Shown: positions 43,829 through 53,555, numbered from the stretch's first letter. The stretch: DNA of 64,000 bases from Pseudomonas fluorescens (GCA_902825215.1 LR782234.1:6187799-6251798), one strand, 5' to 3'. Numbers and translations are program-made. Notes: generated by a model not told the origin, from the sequence alone.

Positions 43829-43886
43829 GACTGGCTACCAATCCTGGGTGGTCAGCGACTGCGACCGGGTTTCGGGAATTCGGAAA

Positions 43887-43918
43887 AGAAAAAGGGTAGC
43901 CGAGGCTACCCTTTTTTA
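43887..43918. terminator. Rho-independent terminator of the atp operon
   Basis: Stem AAAGGGTAGC (43891-43900) / GCTACCCTTT (43905-43914) with loop CGAG. A T-rich tail on the minus strand (complement of 43881-43894) follows the hairpin. It lies about 30 bases after the atpC stop and before glmU. Confidence 0.88.
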
Positions 43919-43945
43919 TCAATCGCACAACAAGCGGCTGACGGA

Positions 43946-44371
43946 TTAACCGCCAAACTTCTTGCGGATCTGCTGGACGGTGCGCAGCTGGGCTGCAGCC
44001 TCGGCCAGACGTGTGGCAGCGGCGCCGTAATCGAAGTCAGCGCCTTTTTCGTTCAGGGCATTCTCGGCAGCCTTGAGAGCTGCCTGAGCCTGAGCTTCAT
44101 CCAGGTCGGCGGCACGTTGCACAGTATCGGCAAGCACCTTGACCATGTTCGGCTGAACCTCGAGGAAACCACCGGAGATGTAGAACACCTCGGCTTCCCC
44201 GCCTTGCTTGATCAGGCGGATCGGACCCGGCTTGAGATTAGTGATCAGCGGCGCGTGACCCAGAGCGATACCAAGATCACCCAGTGCACCGTGCGCAATC
44301 ACCATCTCGACCAGGCCGGAAAAGATTTCCCCTTCCGCGCTGACGATATCGCAATGGACTGTCATAGCCAT
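43946..44371 (-). CDS. atpC: F1Fo ATP synthase subunit epsilon
   Basis: The 141-residue protein has the N-terminal beta-sandwich (VHCDIVSAEGEIFSGLVEMV, ALGHAPLITNLKPG) and a C-terminal helical hairpin rich in Ala. It is part of the central stalk and inhibits ATP hydrolysis. It is the last gene of the atp operon, 45 bases after atpD. Confidence 0.96.
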   Translation of the reverse strand: MAMTVHCDIVSAEGEIFSGLVEMVIAHGALGDLGIALGHAPLITNLKPGPIRLIKQGGEAEVFYISGGFLEVQPNMVKVLADTVQRAADLDEAQAQAALKAAENALNEKGADFDYGAAATRLAEAAAQLRTVQQIRKKFGG

Positions 44372-44416
44372 CTGATTGCCTCAACCTAAATTAGCGCCCG
44401 TTGCCGGGCGCCGGGA

Positions 44417-45796
44417 TTACAGTTTCTTGGCTTTCTCGATCGCTTCTTCGATGCCGCCAACCATGTAGAACGCTTGTTCTGGCAGGTGGTCGTAGTCACC
44501 GTTGAGGATGCCTTTGAAGCCAGCAATGGTGTCTTTCAGGGAAACGTATTTACCCGAAGCACCGGTGAAGACTTCAGCCACGAAGAACGGCTGCGACAAG
44601 AAGCGCTGGATCTTACGAGCACGGTTAACCAACTGCTTGTCGGCCTCCGACAGCTCGTCCATACCCAGGATCGCGATGATGTCCTTCAGCTCTTTGTAAC
44701 GTTGCAGAACGTACTGAACGCCGCGAGCGGTGTCGTAGTGGTCCTGGCCGATCACGTTCGGGTCCAGCTGGCGCGAAGTCGAATCCAGTGGATCTACCGC
44801 TGGGTAGATACCCAGGGAAGCGATGTCACGGGACAGAACGACGGTGGCGTCCAGGTGGGCGAAGGTGGTCGCTGGCGACGGGTCGGTCAAGTCGTCCGCT
44901 GGTACGTATACCGCCTGGATCGAGGTGATCGAACCTTCCTTGGTCGAAGTGATACGTTCCTGCAGAACGCCCATCTCTTCAGCCAGGGTCGGCTGGTAAC
45001 CTACTGCCGAAGGCATACGGCCCAGCAGTGCGGATACTTCAGTACCGGCCAGGGTGTAACGATAGATGTTGTCGACGAACAGCAGAACGTCGTTACCTTC
45101 GTCACGGAACTTCTCGGCCATGGTCAGGCCGGTCAAGGCTACGCGCAGACGGTTTCCCGGCGGCTCGTTCATCTGACCGTAAACCAGTGCCACTTTGTCC
45201 AGAACGTTGGAGTCCTTCATCTCGTGGTAGAAGTCGTTACCCTCACGAGTACGCTCACCCACACCGGCGAACACGGAATAACCGCTGTGCTCGATGGCGA
45301 TGTTACGGATCAGTTCCATCATGTTTACGGTTTTGCCTACACCGGCACCACCGAACAGACCGACTTTACCGCCCTTGGCGAACGGGCAAACCAGGTCGAT
45401 AACCTTGATGCCGGTTTCCAGCAGGTCGTTGCCGCCCGCTTGTTCCGCGAAGGAAGGCGCAGGACGGTGAATGCCCCAGCGCTCTTCGGTATCGATCGGA
45501 CCAGCTTCGTCGATCGGGTTGCCGAGGACGTCCATGATCCGGCCCAGGGTCGCTTTACCGACAGGTACGGAGATGGCTGCGCCAGAGTCGCTGACTTCCA
45601 GACCGCGCTTCAAGCCCTCGGTGGAACCCATCGCAATGGTACGAACCACGCCGTCGCCCAGCTGCTGCTGAACTTCCAGAGTGGTTGCGGCCGCGCTTTG
45701 TACAGTCAGCGCGTTGTAGATGCTCGGTACGCTGTCGCGTGGAAATTCCACGTCGATAACGGCGCCGATGATTTGAACGATACGTCCGCTACTCAT
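44417..45796 (-). CDS. atpD: F1Fo ATP synthase subunit beta
   Basis: The 459-residue catalytic subunit has the P-loop GGAGVGKTV, the catalytic Glu in GVGERTREGNDFY, and DELSEADKQLVNRARKIQRF near the C-terminus. It makes ATP at the alpha-beta interface. The length is normal for the family. It sits between atpG and atpC. Confidence 0.98.
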   Translation of the reverse strand: MSSGRIVQIIGAVIDVEFPRDSVPSIYNALTVQSAAATTLEVQQQLGDGVVRTIAMGSTEGLKRGLEVSDSGAAISVPVGKATLGRIMDVLGNPIDEAGPIDTEERWGIHRPAPSFAEQAGGNDLLETGIKVIDLVCPFAKGGKVGLFGGAGVGKTVNMMELIRNIAIEHSGYSVFAGVGERTREGNDFYHEMKDSNVLDKVALVYGQMNEPPGNRLRVALTGLTMAEKFRDEGNDVLLFVDNIYRYTLAGTEVSALLGRMPSAVGYQPTLAEEMGVLQERITSTKEGSITSIQAVYVPADDLTDPSPATTFAHLDATVVLSRDIASLGIYPAVDPLDSTSRQLDPNVIGQDHYDTARGVQYVLQRYKELKDIIAILGMDELSEADKQLVNRARKIQRFLSQPFFVAEVFTGASGKYVSLKDTIAGFKGILNGDYDHLPEQAFYMVGGIEEAIEKAKKL

Positions 45797-45823
45797 AGCT
45801 GGATCCTCTGAATATTTGAACCG

Positions 45824-46684
45824 TTAAACCGCGGCAGCGCCGCCGACGATTTCCGAGATCTCTTGGGTGATCGCAGCCTGACGCGCCTTGTTGTAGATCA
45901 GCTGCAAATCGCTGATCAAATCACCGGCGTTGTCGGTAGCGTTCTTCATCGCGATCATCCGCGCAGCCTGTTCAGCCGCGTTGTTCTCGACCACCGCCTG
46001 GTAGACCTGCGACTCGACGTAACGGACCATCAAGCCGTCAAGCAGCTCTTTGGCATCCGGTTCGTAGAGATAGTCCCAGTGGTGCTTGAGATCCTGATCC
46101 GGGGTGGCCACCAGTGGAATCAACTGCTCCACGGTAGGCTGTTGCGTCATGGTGTTGATGAACTTGTTGGACACCACGGACAGGCGGTCAATACGGCCGT
46201 CCAGGTAGGCATCCAGCATCACCTTGACGCTGCCGATCAGATCATTGATCGACGGCTCTTCACCCAGGTGGCTGATAGCTGCAACGACGTTACCGCCGAA
46301 GTTGCGGAAAAAGGCCGCACCCTTGCTACCAACGACACACAGATCAATCTCGACGCCGTTTTCGCGGTTTACCGCCATGTCCTTGACCAGGGCCTTGAAC
46401 AGGTTGGTGTTCAAGCCGCCGCACAGACCACGGTCACTGCTCACGACGACATAACCGACGCGCTTGATTTCGCGGTCGATCATGAACGGGTGGCGGTATT
46501 CCGGGTTGGCGTTGGCCAGATGCCCAATTACCTGGCGGATACGCTCCGCATAAGGACGGCTAGCAGCCATGCGCATTTGTGCCTTGCGCATTTTGCTGAC
46601 CGCCACTTTTTCCATGGCGCTGGTAATCTTTTGCGTGCTTTTGATGCTCGCAATCTTACTGCGAATCTCTTTTGCGCCTGCCAT
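45824..46684 (-). CDS. atpG: F1Fo ATP synthase subunit gamma
   Basis: The 286-residue rotor protein has the N-terminal coiled-coil helix (IRSKIASIKSTQKITSAMEK, then VAVSKMRKAQ), the Rossmann-like middle (SDRGLCGGLNTNLF) and the C-terminal helix (NKARQAAITQEISEIVGGAA). It turns inside the alpha3-beta3 ring. It lies between atpA and atpD. Confidence 0.97.
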   Translation of the reverse strand: MAGAKEIRSKIASIKSTQKITSAMEKVAVSKMRKAQMRMAASRPYAERIRQVIGHLANANPEYRHPFMIDREIKRVGYVVVSSDRGLCGGLNTNLFKALVKDMAVNRENGVEIDLCVVGSKGAAFFRNFGGNVVAAISHLGEEPSINDLIGSVKVMLDAYLDGRIDRLSVVSNKFINTMTQQPTVEQLIPLVATPDQDLKHHWDYLYEPDAKELLDGLMVRYVESQVYQAVVENNAAEQAARMIAMKNATDNAGDLISDLQLIYNKARQAAITQEISEIVGGAAAV

Positions 46685-46734
46685 GTAACACCTATCAGGT
46701 TAGCAAGCGGGAGCCTCGCGGCTCCCGCTGCGGC

Positions 46735-48279
46735 TTACCAGGTTTGGGTGGCCTTGAACTTCTCGATACCGGCTTTCATGCCAGCGTCGATTTCGTCATT
46801 GAAGTCACCTTTAACGTTGATCTTCGCCATCAAATCGGCGTGATCGCGGTTGAAGAAAGCAATCAGCGCTTGTTCGAAGCTGCCGACCTTGGCGATTTCA
46901 ATGTCAGTCAGGAACCCACGCTCAGCGGCATACAGCGACAGCGCCATGTCAGCGATCGACATTGGTGCGTATTGCTTCTGCTTCATCAGCTCGGTAACGC
47001 GCTGACCATGCTCAAGTTGCTTGCGGGTCGCTTCGTCCAGGTCAGAAGCGAACTGGGCGAATGCCGCCAGTTCACGGTACTGAGCCAGAGCGGTACGGAT
47101 ACCACCGGAAAGCTTCTTGATGATCTTGGTCTGAGCGGCACCACCCACACGGGATACCGAAACACCGGCGTTCACTGCAGGGCGGATGCCCGAGTTGAAC
47201 ATGGCCGATTCCAGGAAGATCTGACCGTCGGTGATGGAAATCACGTTGGTCGGAACGAACGCGGAAACGTCGCCAGCCTGGGTTTCGATGATCGGCAGTG
47301 CGGTCAGGGAACCGGTTTTGCCGGTCACTGCGCCGTTGGTGAACTTCTCTACGTATTCTTCCGAAACGCGCGATGCGCGCTCCAGCAGACGGGAGTGGAG
47401 ATAGAACACGTCGCCTGGGTAAGCTTCACGGCCTGGTGGACGGCGCAGCAGCAGGGAGATCTGGCGATAAGCCACTGCCTGCTTGGACAGATCGTCATAA
47501 ACGATCAGCGCGTCTTCACCGCGGTCGCGGAAGAATTCACCCATGGTGCAACCGGAGTACGGTGCCAGGAACTGCAGCGCAGGAGATTCCGAAGCACTGG
47601 CAGCCACGATGATCGTGTTGGCCAGGGCGCCGTTTTCTTCCAGCTTGCGAACCACGTTGGCGATGGTCGATTGCTTCTGACCGATGGCTACGTAGACGCA
47701 GAAAATGCCGCTGTCTTTCTGGTTGATGATCGCGTCGATCGCCAGAGCGGTTTTACCGATCTGACGGTCACCGATGATCAGCTCACGCTGGCCACGGCCG
47801 ACAGGGATCATGGCATCGACAGCCTTGTAGCCAGTCTGTACAGGCTGGTCTACCGACTTACGCCAGATCACGCCTGGAGCAACTTTCTCGACCGCGTCGG
47901 TCTCGGTGTTGCCCAGTGGACCTTTGCCGTCAACAGGGTTACCCAGTGCATCGACTACGCGGCCCAGCAATTCCTTACCAACAGGAACTTCGAGGATGCG
48001 GCCGGTGCACTTGGCGCTCATGCCTTCAGCCAGCGACTGGTAGGAGCCCAATACCACGGCACCTACGGAGTCCTGCTCCAGGTTGAGGGCCATACCGTAG
48101 ACGCCGCCCGGAAACTCGATCATCTCGCCGTACATGACGTCGGCCAGACCGTGAATCCGCACGATGCCGTCAGATACGCTGACGACAGTGCCTTCGTTAC
48201 GGGCTTGGGAGGTCACATCGAGCTTGTCGATGCGGCCCTTGATAATTTCACTTATTTCGGAAGGATTGAGTTGCTGCAT
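46735..48279 (-). CDS. atpA: F1Fo ATP synthase subunit alpha
   Basis: The 514-residue subunit has the P-loop GDRQIGKTALAID, the arginine-finger region (SVSRVGGAAQTK) and the usual start MQQLNPSEISEIIKGRI. It carries the non-catalytic nucleotide sites. Length and order in the operon are canonical. Confidence 0.98.
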   Translation of the reverse strand: MQQLNPSEISEIIKGRIDKLDVTSQARNEGTVVSVSDGIVRIHGLADVMYGEMIEFPGGVYGMALNLEQDSVGAVVLGSYQSLAEGMSAKCTGRILEVPVGKELLGRVVDALGNPVDGKGPLGNTETDAVEKVAPGVIWRKSVDQPVQTGYKAVDAMIPVGRGQRELIIGDRQIGKTALAIDAIINQKDSGIFCVYVAIGQKQSTIANVVRKLEENGALANTIIVAASASESPALQFLAPYSGCTMGEFFRDRGEDALIVYDDLSKQAVAYRQISLLLRRPPGREAYPGDVFYLHSRLLERASRVSEEYVEKFTNGAVTGKTGSLTALPIIETQAGDVSAFVPTNVISITDGQIFLESAMFNSGIRPAVNAGVSVSRVGGAAQTKIIKKLSGGIRTALAQYRELAAFAQFASDLDEATRKQLEHGQRVTELMKQKQYAPMSIADMALSLYAAERGFLTDIEIAKVGSFEQALIAFFNRDHADLMAKINVKGDFNDEIDAGMKAGIEKFKATQTW

Positions 48280-48300
48280 TGCTCTGCTGCCCCTTCAAAC

Positions 48301-48837
48301 TCAAGATTTCAATGCTTCGGCAAGTTTCGCGATTTTGCCGCGAATCGAGCCATCGATAACCAGGTCGCCGGCGCGGATCACGACACCACCAATCAAGGCA
48401 GCGTCCTCCGCAACTTGCAGGCGCACTTCCCGGTTGAGTCGTGCACTGAGAACCTTGGCGAGTTTGTCTTGCTGTTCTTGGTTCAATGCGAAAGCACTGG
48501 TCACTTCAACGTCTACCGATTTCTCTTGTTCGGCCTTGTACAGGTCGAACAGAGCGGCGATCTCCGGCAGAAGCAGGAGACGGTCGTTTTCGGCAACGAC
48601 GTTGATGAAGTTGCGTGCTTTTTCATCAAACTTGTCGCCGCACACGTCAATGAACGTGGCGGCCTTTTCTGCGCTCGTCAGTCGCGGGGCCTTGAGCACG
48701 CGCTGCAGGGTGTCGTCTTGCGACACCGCTGCTGCCAGGCCGAGCATGGCTGACCAATTGGCCAGTTGCTGGTGGGCCTGAGCGTGCTCGAAGGCCGCCT
48801 TAGCGTAAGGTCGGGCCAACGTGGTCAGTTCTGCCAT
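48301..48837 (-). CDS. atpH: F1Fo ATP synthase subunit delta
   Basis: The 178-residue protein links F1 to the peripheral stalk. The start LTTLARPYAKAAFEHAQAHQ and the C-terminal GGVVIRAGDLVIDGSIRGKI are family signatures. It lies 12 bases after atpF and 21 bases before atpA. Confidence 0.97.
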   Translation of the reverse strand: MAELTTLARPYAKAAFEHAQAHQQLANWSAMLGLAAAVSQDDTLQRVLKAPRLTSAEKAATFIDVCGDKFDEKARNFINVVAENDRLLLLPEIAALFDLYKAEQEKSVDVEVTSAFALNQEQQDKLAKVLSARLNREVRLQVAEDAALIGGVVIRAGDLVIDGSIRGKIAKLAEALKS

Positions 48838-48849
48838 GATCGCCCTCGC

Positions 48850-49320
48850 TTAGATTTCAGCAGCCAGTTGGTTAACCAGCTCTGCGTGCGCGTTTTGATC
48901 GATTGTGGCACCCAGGATCTTCTCGGCGCCGCCAACAGCCAGCAAGCCCACTTGGGCACGCAGCTTGTCTTTGACGCTGTTCAGTTCCTGTTCGATCTCG
49001 GCTTGAGCCTGAACCTTCACACGGTCAGCGTCGATACGGGCTTTTTCAACAGCCTCTTCGACGATCTGGTTACCGCGTTTCTTGGCTTGCTCGATGATTT
49101 CAGCTGCCTGAGCTTTCGCTTCGCGCAGTTGCTGACCCGCTTTTTCTTGGGCCAACTCCAGGTCGCGAGCTGCACGGCTGGCAGCGTCCAGACCATCAGC
49201 GATCTTCTTTTGACGTTCGTGCAGAGCAGCGATGACCGGAGGCCAAACATACTTCATGCAGAACAGTACAAAAATCAGGAACGCAACGGACTGGCCAATC
49301 AGGGTCGCATTAATGTTCAC
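48850..49320 (-). CDS. atpF: F1Fo ATP synthase subunit b
   Basis: The 156-residue peripheral stalk protein has one N-terminal span (IGQSVAFLIFVLFCMKYVW) and a long charged Ala-rich coiled coil. Starting MNINATLIGQ and the length 156 are standard. It follows atpE by 59 bases. Confidence 0.97.
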   Translation of the reverse strand: MNINATLIGQSVAFLIFVLFCMKYVWPPVIAALHERQKKIADGLDAASRAARDLELAQEKAGQQLREAKAQAAEIIEQAKKRGNQIVEEAVEKARIDADRVKVQAQAEIEQELNSVKDKLRAQVGLLAVGGAEKILGATIDQNAHAELVNQLAAEI

Positions 49321-49379
49321 GCCAACACCTCGCAGTTACGTTGTCCATCACACCAGATTACTCGGAAGACTCCGGGTAA

Positions 49380-49637
49380 TCAGCCAGCGATCTGACCAAC
49401 GAACGGGTTCGCAAAGGTGAAGAACAGAGCGATACCAACACCGATCATGGTTACGGCGTCGAGCAGACCGGCAACGATGAACATTTTAACTTGCAGCATT
49501 GGAACCATTTCTGGCTGACGCGCTGCGCCTTCCAGGAACTTGCCGCCCAGCAGGCCGAAACCAATTGCGGTACCCAGTGCGCCCAGGCCGATCAACAGTG
49601 CAACAGCGATAGCGGTTAGACCAACTACAGTTTCCAT
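49380..49637 (-). CDS. atpE: F1Fo ATP synthase subunit c
   Basis: This 85-residue proteolipid has two membrane helices with a polar loop ARQPE. The proton-binding acidic residue is Asp60 in [10 protein letters not shown], as in proton-driven rotors; the sodium-type Gln/Glu pattern is absent. A strong SD (GGGAGGAAAG) precedes the ATG, fitting the high copy number of this subunit. Confidence 0.98.
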
Positions 49638-49724
49638 CTTTCCTCCCGACTTTTACGTCGTATGGTTTAGGTTTTTTAGATTAAAGCGGTAAAACAAATC
49701 GTTTCAGGTGCCCTGTGAAGAGCC

Positions 49725-49746
49725 CCCTCCCGTTTGACCGGGAGGG
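49725..49746 (-). promoter_or_regulatory. Intercistronic hairpin between atpB and atpE
   Basis: CCCTCCCG (49725-49732) and CGGGAGGG (49739-49746) form an 8-base GC stem with a six-base loop in the 133-base gap after the atpB stop. No U-tract follows. It could protect or process the mRNA so that atpE is made in excess, as seen in other atp operons; here it is inference. Confidence 0.5.
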
Positions 49747-49770
49747 ACATCAGACTAGTCGAGACTGGTC

Positions 49771-50640
49771 TTAATGGTTTTCTTCGTGCGCCATCGACAG
49801 GTAGACGATGGTCAGCATCATGAAGATGAACGCCTGCAGCGTGATGATCAGGATGTGGAACACAGCCCACGCCCACTGCAGAACAACGCCCAGGCCGCTC
49901 AGCCAGAGCAGGCCGCTGCCGAACATCACAGCGATCAGAATGAACACCAGCTCGCCGGCATACATGTTGCCGAACAGACGCAGAGCCAGAGAGATCGGCT
50001 TGGCGATCAGGGTCACGAATTCCAGCAGGAAGTTCACCGGGATCAGCAGCGCTTGAACAAAGATGTTCTTGCTGCCGAACGGGTGCAGGGTCAGTTCGCC
50101 GATAAAGCCGCCGATGCCCTTGACCTTGATGCTGTAGAAAATGATCAGCGCGAACACCGAGAACGCCATGCCCAGAGTCGCGTTCGGGTCGGTAGTCGAC
50201 ACGGCGCGGAACGGGATGTGCGCATCGCCGGAGATCAGGATGGCCAGTTGAGGAATCCAGTCGACCGGTACCAGGTCGACGGCGTTCATCAGGAACACCC
50301 AGACGAAGATGGTCAGTGCCAGCGGTGCGATCACCGGGCTACGACCATGGAAGCTGTCTTTCACGCTGCCATCGACGAATTCGACCAATACTTCAACGAA
50401 GTTCTGCAAAGCACCCGGCTGACCCGAAGTCGCTTTCTTTGCCGCCATGCGGAAAAGAAGCACGAAGATCAGACCCAGCGCGACCGACCAGCCGAGAGTA
50501 TCGACGTGGAAAGCCCAGAAGCCCATTTCCTTGGCCTCTGCTGCGGTGTGGGCAAAGCCCCAGCCGCCGTTGGGTAGCTGACCGAAGGTCAGGTTCTGCA
50601 AGTGGTGCTGGATATAGCCCGAAGCGGTTGTTTCTGCCAT
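49771..50640 (-). CDS. atpB: F1Fo ATP synthase subunit a
   Basis: The 289-residue inner-membrane stator protein has the proton-channel helix with the essential Arg in KPISLALRLFGNMYAGELVF and a Gln-containing last helix. It ends STYLSMAHEENH-like (VYLSMAHEENH). It is the second gene of the atp operon, 16 bases after the atpI stop. Confidence 0.97.
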   Translation of the reverse strand: MAETTASGYIQHHLQNLTFGQLPNGGWGFAHTAAEAKEMGFWAFHVDTLGWSVALGLIFVLLFRMAAKKATSGQPGALQNFVEVLVEFVDGSVKDSFHGRSPVIAPLALTIFVWVFLMNAVDLVPVDWIPQLAILISGDAHIPFRAVSTTDPNATLGMAFSVFALIIFYSIKVKGIGGFIGELTLHPFGSKNIFVQALLIPVNFLLEFVTLIAKPISLALRLFGNMYAGELVFILIAVMFGSGLLWLSGLGVVLQWAWAVFHILIITLQAFIFMMLTIVYLSMAHEENH

Positions 50641-50656
50641 GGTTGCCTCAAACGCC

Positions 50657-51064
50657 CTAAGGTCTCGAAAGTCTTGTTCTCATCAGCAGGGGAGCGAACC
50701 AGCTGACCGACTGCGTCAGCACGAACACGCCGAATACTGCGATCGGCGCCAGTGGCTTCACACCTGCGAACACCAGTGCAAACAGCACTGCCGTCAAAAT
50801 CAGTTTGCCTGCCTCGCCGGCATAAAAAGACCGGACGATGGACTGGGCTGCTCGGGCGCCGGAAAACCGAAATGCCCTGTGAGCGAAATAAACATTGGGC
50901 AGCAAGGCTATCAGGCCCCCGCAAAGTCCCGAGTATCCGGCAACGACTCCGTGCCATTGCCAGAGCGCCAAAGCGGCAATCAGCAAAACGACAAATTGAG
51001 CCATCAGCACCGGAAAAACCGCCAGGCGATGGAACGGCAGGCGGTTTGGCTTGCGGGTTTCCAT
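50657..51064 (-). CDS. atpI: ATP synthase protein I
   Basis: The 135-residue membrane protein with four spans starts METRKPNRLPFHRLAVFPVL and has the AtpI-type segment LIALLPNVYFAHRAFRFSGA. AtpI helps c-ring assembly and is not essential. The ATG at 51064 is preferred to the adjacent in-frame GTG at 51067. It is the first gene of the atp operon, whose promoter should lie in 51065-51141. Confidence 0.92.
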   Translation of the reverse strand: METRKPNRLPFHRLAVFPVLMAQFVVLLIAALALWQWHGVVAGYSGLCGGLIALLPNVYFAHRAFRFSGARAAQSIVRSFYAGEAGKLILTAVLFALVFAGVKPLAPIAVFGVFVLTQSVSWFAPLLMRTRLSRP

Positions 51065-51141
51065 CACGTTTGCTCTCCAATGGTCGGCTGCCAGAATTCA
51101 CTAACTTGGCATAATTTGTGCCGACAAAATGCGCGCAGAGT

Positions 51142-51163
51142 ATAGGGGCGGTTCTGCCCCTAT
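51142..51163. terminator. Hairpin between parB and the atp operon
   Basis: ATAGGGGC (51142-51149) pairs with GCCCCTAT (51156-51163). It lies 50 bases past the parB stop on the minus strand, before the atp operon. It lacks a long U-tract, so termination is likely but not certain. Confidence 0.55.
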
Positions 51164-51212
51164 TCAACTGTCAGGTAGTGATTTCCGACTGCGCGCTACA
51201 TGAGGAAATGTT

Positions 51213-52085
51213 TCAGCGGATGTGTGCGAGCACACCTTGAAGCTCATCGAGAGAGTTGTAACCAATCACTAATTGGCCCTTGCCCTTCTTTCCGTGGCGA
51301 ATCTGCACCGCAGAGCCTAGGCGCTCGGCCAGTCGCTGCTCGAGGCGAGCGATGTCCGGGTCGGGTCTGGCGGCTTCGACAGGCTCCGGTTTGCCACTGA
51401 GCCACTGGCGAACCAGTGCCTCGGTTTGGCGCACGGTCAGCCCTCGTGCGACAACATGTCGCGCCCCTTCGACCTGCTGATTGTCCGGCAGACCGAGCAA
51501 CGCGCGGGCATGACCCATTTCCAGATCGCCATGAGACAGCATGGTCTTGATGACTTCAGGCAGTGCAATAAGCCGCAACAGGTTAGCCACAGTCACGCGG
51601 GACTTACCCACAGCCTCGGCCACCTGCTGTTGAGTCAGCTGGAATTCCTGCTGCAAACGCTGCAGAGCGACGGCTTCTTCGATCGGGCTGAGGTCTTCGC
51701 GCTGGATGTTCTCGATCAACGCAATGGCGATCGCGGTTTCATCGGGCACATCGCGAACCATGGCCGGAATGGTTTCCTGCCCGGCCTGCTGGCTGGCACG
51801 CCAACGACGCTCACCGGCAATGATCTCGAAGCGACCCTCGCCAATCGGGCGCACCACGATCGGCTGCATCACGCCTTGCGCCTTGATCGACAACGCCAGT
51901 TCTTCCAGCGCCTGCGGATCCATGTCCCGGCGCGGCTGGTATTTGCCGCGCTGAAGCAGGTCCAGCGGCAAATGCTGCAATTCCCGGGTATCAGCCTGCG
52001 CGGCCTGTTCTTCCAGGGCGCTGACGGTCGGACCGCTCAGCAGTGCATCCAGTCCACGTCCGAGACCTCGTTTCTTGACGGCCAT
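51213..52085 (-). CDS. parB: Chromosome-partitioning protein ParB
   Basis: The 290-residue CTP-binding clamp protein loads at parS sites and spreads along DNA. The N-terminal nucleotide-binding motif is ERRWRASQQAG with VVRPIGEGRFEIIAGERRWR around it, then the helix-turn-helix TQQQVAEAVGKSRVTVANLL, and a C-terminal dimer domain. It starts nine bases after the parA stop. Two parS-like sites occur in this window, at 472 and 9838. Confidence 0.96.
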   Translation of the reverse strand: MAVKKRGLGRGLDALLSGPTVSALEEQAAQADTRELQHLPLDLLQRGKYQPRRDMDPQALEELALSIKAQGVMQPIVVRPIGEGRFEIIAGERRWRASQQAGQETIPAMVRDVPDETAIAIALIENIQREDLSPIEEAVALQRLQQEFQLTQQQVAEAVGKSRVTVANLLRLIALPEVIKTMLSHGDLEMGHARALLGLPDNQQVEGARHVVARGLTVRQTEALVRQWLSGKPEPVEAARPDPDIARLEQRLAERLGSAVQIRHGKKGKGQLVIGYNSLDELQGVLAHIR

Positions 52086-52094
52086 GGGGTTTCC

Positions 52095-52892
52095 TTAAGT
52101 TGGCTGGGCAGCGGCGATGCGTGAATTTTTGCGCTGACGGCGAACCATCTCGCCCGCCAGGGCCAGATAGGCCAGCGCGCCGCGCGATTGCTTGTCGTAG
52201 GCCAGTGCCGGCATGCCGTAGCTTGGCGCTTCGGCCAGACGGATATTGCGCGGAATCACCGTGTCGTAAAGCTGCTCGCCGAAGTGCTCCTTGAGCTGCG
52301 CCGACACATCGTTCATCAGGCTCAGGCGCGGGTCGTACATGGTCCGCAACAGACCTTCGACTTTCAGGTTCGGATTCAGCAGTTCAGCGATGCGTTTGAT
52401 GTTATCCACAAGGTCGCTCAAGCCTTCGAGCGCGAAATACTCGCACTGCATGGGGATGATCACCCCGTCGGAGGCGACCAGTGCGTTCAGCGTGAGCATC
52501 GACAGCGACGGCGGGCAGTCGATCAGAATGTAATCGTAGTTGTCGCGGATCGGCGCCAGCGCGCTGCGCAGGCGGCTTTCCTTCATCTGCATTTCCAGCA
52601 GCACCACTTCGGCCGCCGTCAGGTCGCGGTTGGCCGGCAGCAGCTGATAACCGCCGTGTTCGGAAAAATGCATGGCCTGGCCCAGATCGCATTCACCGAT
52701 CAGCAGGTCGTAGACCGAATTTTCCAGGCCGTGCTTATCCACACCGCTACCCATGGTGGCGTTGCCCTGTGGATCGAGATCGATCAGCAGCACCCGGCGC
52801 TTGGTCGCGACCAGCGATGCTGCGAGGTTGATACAGGTGGTGGTCTTGCCCACACCACCCTTCTGGTTCGCTATCGCGAATACCTTAGCCAT
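52095..52892 (-). CDS. parA: Chromosome-partitioning ATPase ParA
   Basis: The 265-residue Walker ATPase has the deviant P-loop KGGVGKTTTCINLA at the N-terminus and DLDPQGNATMGSG. It moves ParB-parS complexes and helps place the origin. The ATG at 52892 gives the family start MAKVFAIANQKGG; an upstream in-frame start at 52910 overlaps the rsmG end and adds six residues. It lies 18 bases after rsmG. Confidence 0.96.
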   Translation of the reverse strand: MAKVFAIANQKGGVGKTTTCINLAASLVATKRRVLLIDLDPQGNATMGSGVDKHGLENSVYDLLIGECDLGQAMHFSEHGGYQLLPANRDLTAAEVVLLEMQMKESRLRSALAPIRDNYDYILIDCPPSLSMLTLNALVASDGVIIPMQCEYFALEGLSDLVDNIKRIAELLNPNLKVEGLLRTMYDPRLSLMNDVSAQLKEHFGEQLYDTVIPRNIRLAEAPSYGMPALAYDKQSRGALAYLALAGEMVRRQRKNSRIAAAQPT

Positions 52893-52910
52893 TCTTGCTT
52901 GTGTTCCCAA

Positions 52911-53555
52911 TCATGCCGTGCGGCGCAGTATCAGCAGATGGCGTTGGCCTTGGCAACCGGGTACGGCCAGGGCGTGTTCGCTATCGAGTTTGAAGTCTGC
53001 CGGCAATGCTACCAGCTCATCGGCCGGATGAACGCCCTTCATTGCCAGCCAGCGTGTATCGGCATCCCCCAAATGGCGGGTCCAGTTGCTGAAGTTCTCC
53101 ATGCTGCTGAATGCCCGGGAAATGATCCCGTTGAATGGCTGCGCAGGCCGGAAGGCTTCAACACGACTGTGGATAACTTGCAGGTTATCCAGTTTGAGCT
53201 CGAGTTTGACCTGAGTCAGGAAGCGGGTTTTCTTGCCGTTGCTGTCCAGGCAGGTCACCTGCGAATCCGGGAACAGGATTGCCAACGGAATCCCTGGCAT
53301 CCCGCCGCCACTGCCAACATCGAGCCAGCGGCCGTTTTCGATGAACGCCATCACGCTCAGACTATCGAGCAGGTGACGCGAAACCATTTCGTCCGGATCG
53401 CGCACAGCGGTCAGGTTGTAGGCCTGATTCCATTTGATCAACAGGGCCAGATAACCCAGCAGCAACTCGTGCTGGGTTTCGGTTAGATTGACACCGAGCG
53501 CGCGGGCTCCTGTGGATAACTCTTCGGCGTGCTGCGAAGTGACCTTAGAACTCAA
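52911..53555 (-). CDS. rsmG: 16S rRNA (guanine-527-N7) methyltransferase RsmG
   Basis: The 214-residue enzyme methylates G527 of 16S rRNA. The SAM motif WLDVGSGGGMPGIPLAILFP is present, along with the ISRAFSSMENF segment. It overlaps the mnmG stop by four bases. DnaA-type 9-mers occur inside it (53168-53176 and 53511-53519). Confidence 0.96.
   Translation of the reverse strand: MSSKVTSQHAEELSTGARALGVNLTETQHELLLGYLALLIKWNQAYNLTAVRDPDEMVSRHLLDSLSVMAFIENGRWLDVGSGGGMPGIPLAILFPDSQVTCLDSNGKKTRFLTQVKLELKLDNLQVIHSRVEAFRPAQPFNGIISRAFSSMENFSNWTRHLGDADTRWLAMKGVHPADELVALPADFKLDSEHALAVPGCQGQRHLLILRRTA

Noticed and set aside
46672..48753. Long plus-strand open frame opposite atpA and atpH
   Set aside because: Mirrors the codon pattern of highly conserved ATP synthase genes; no start context or domain.
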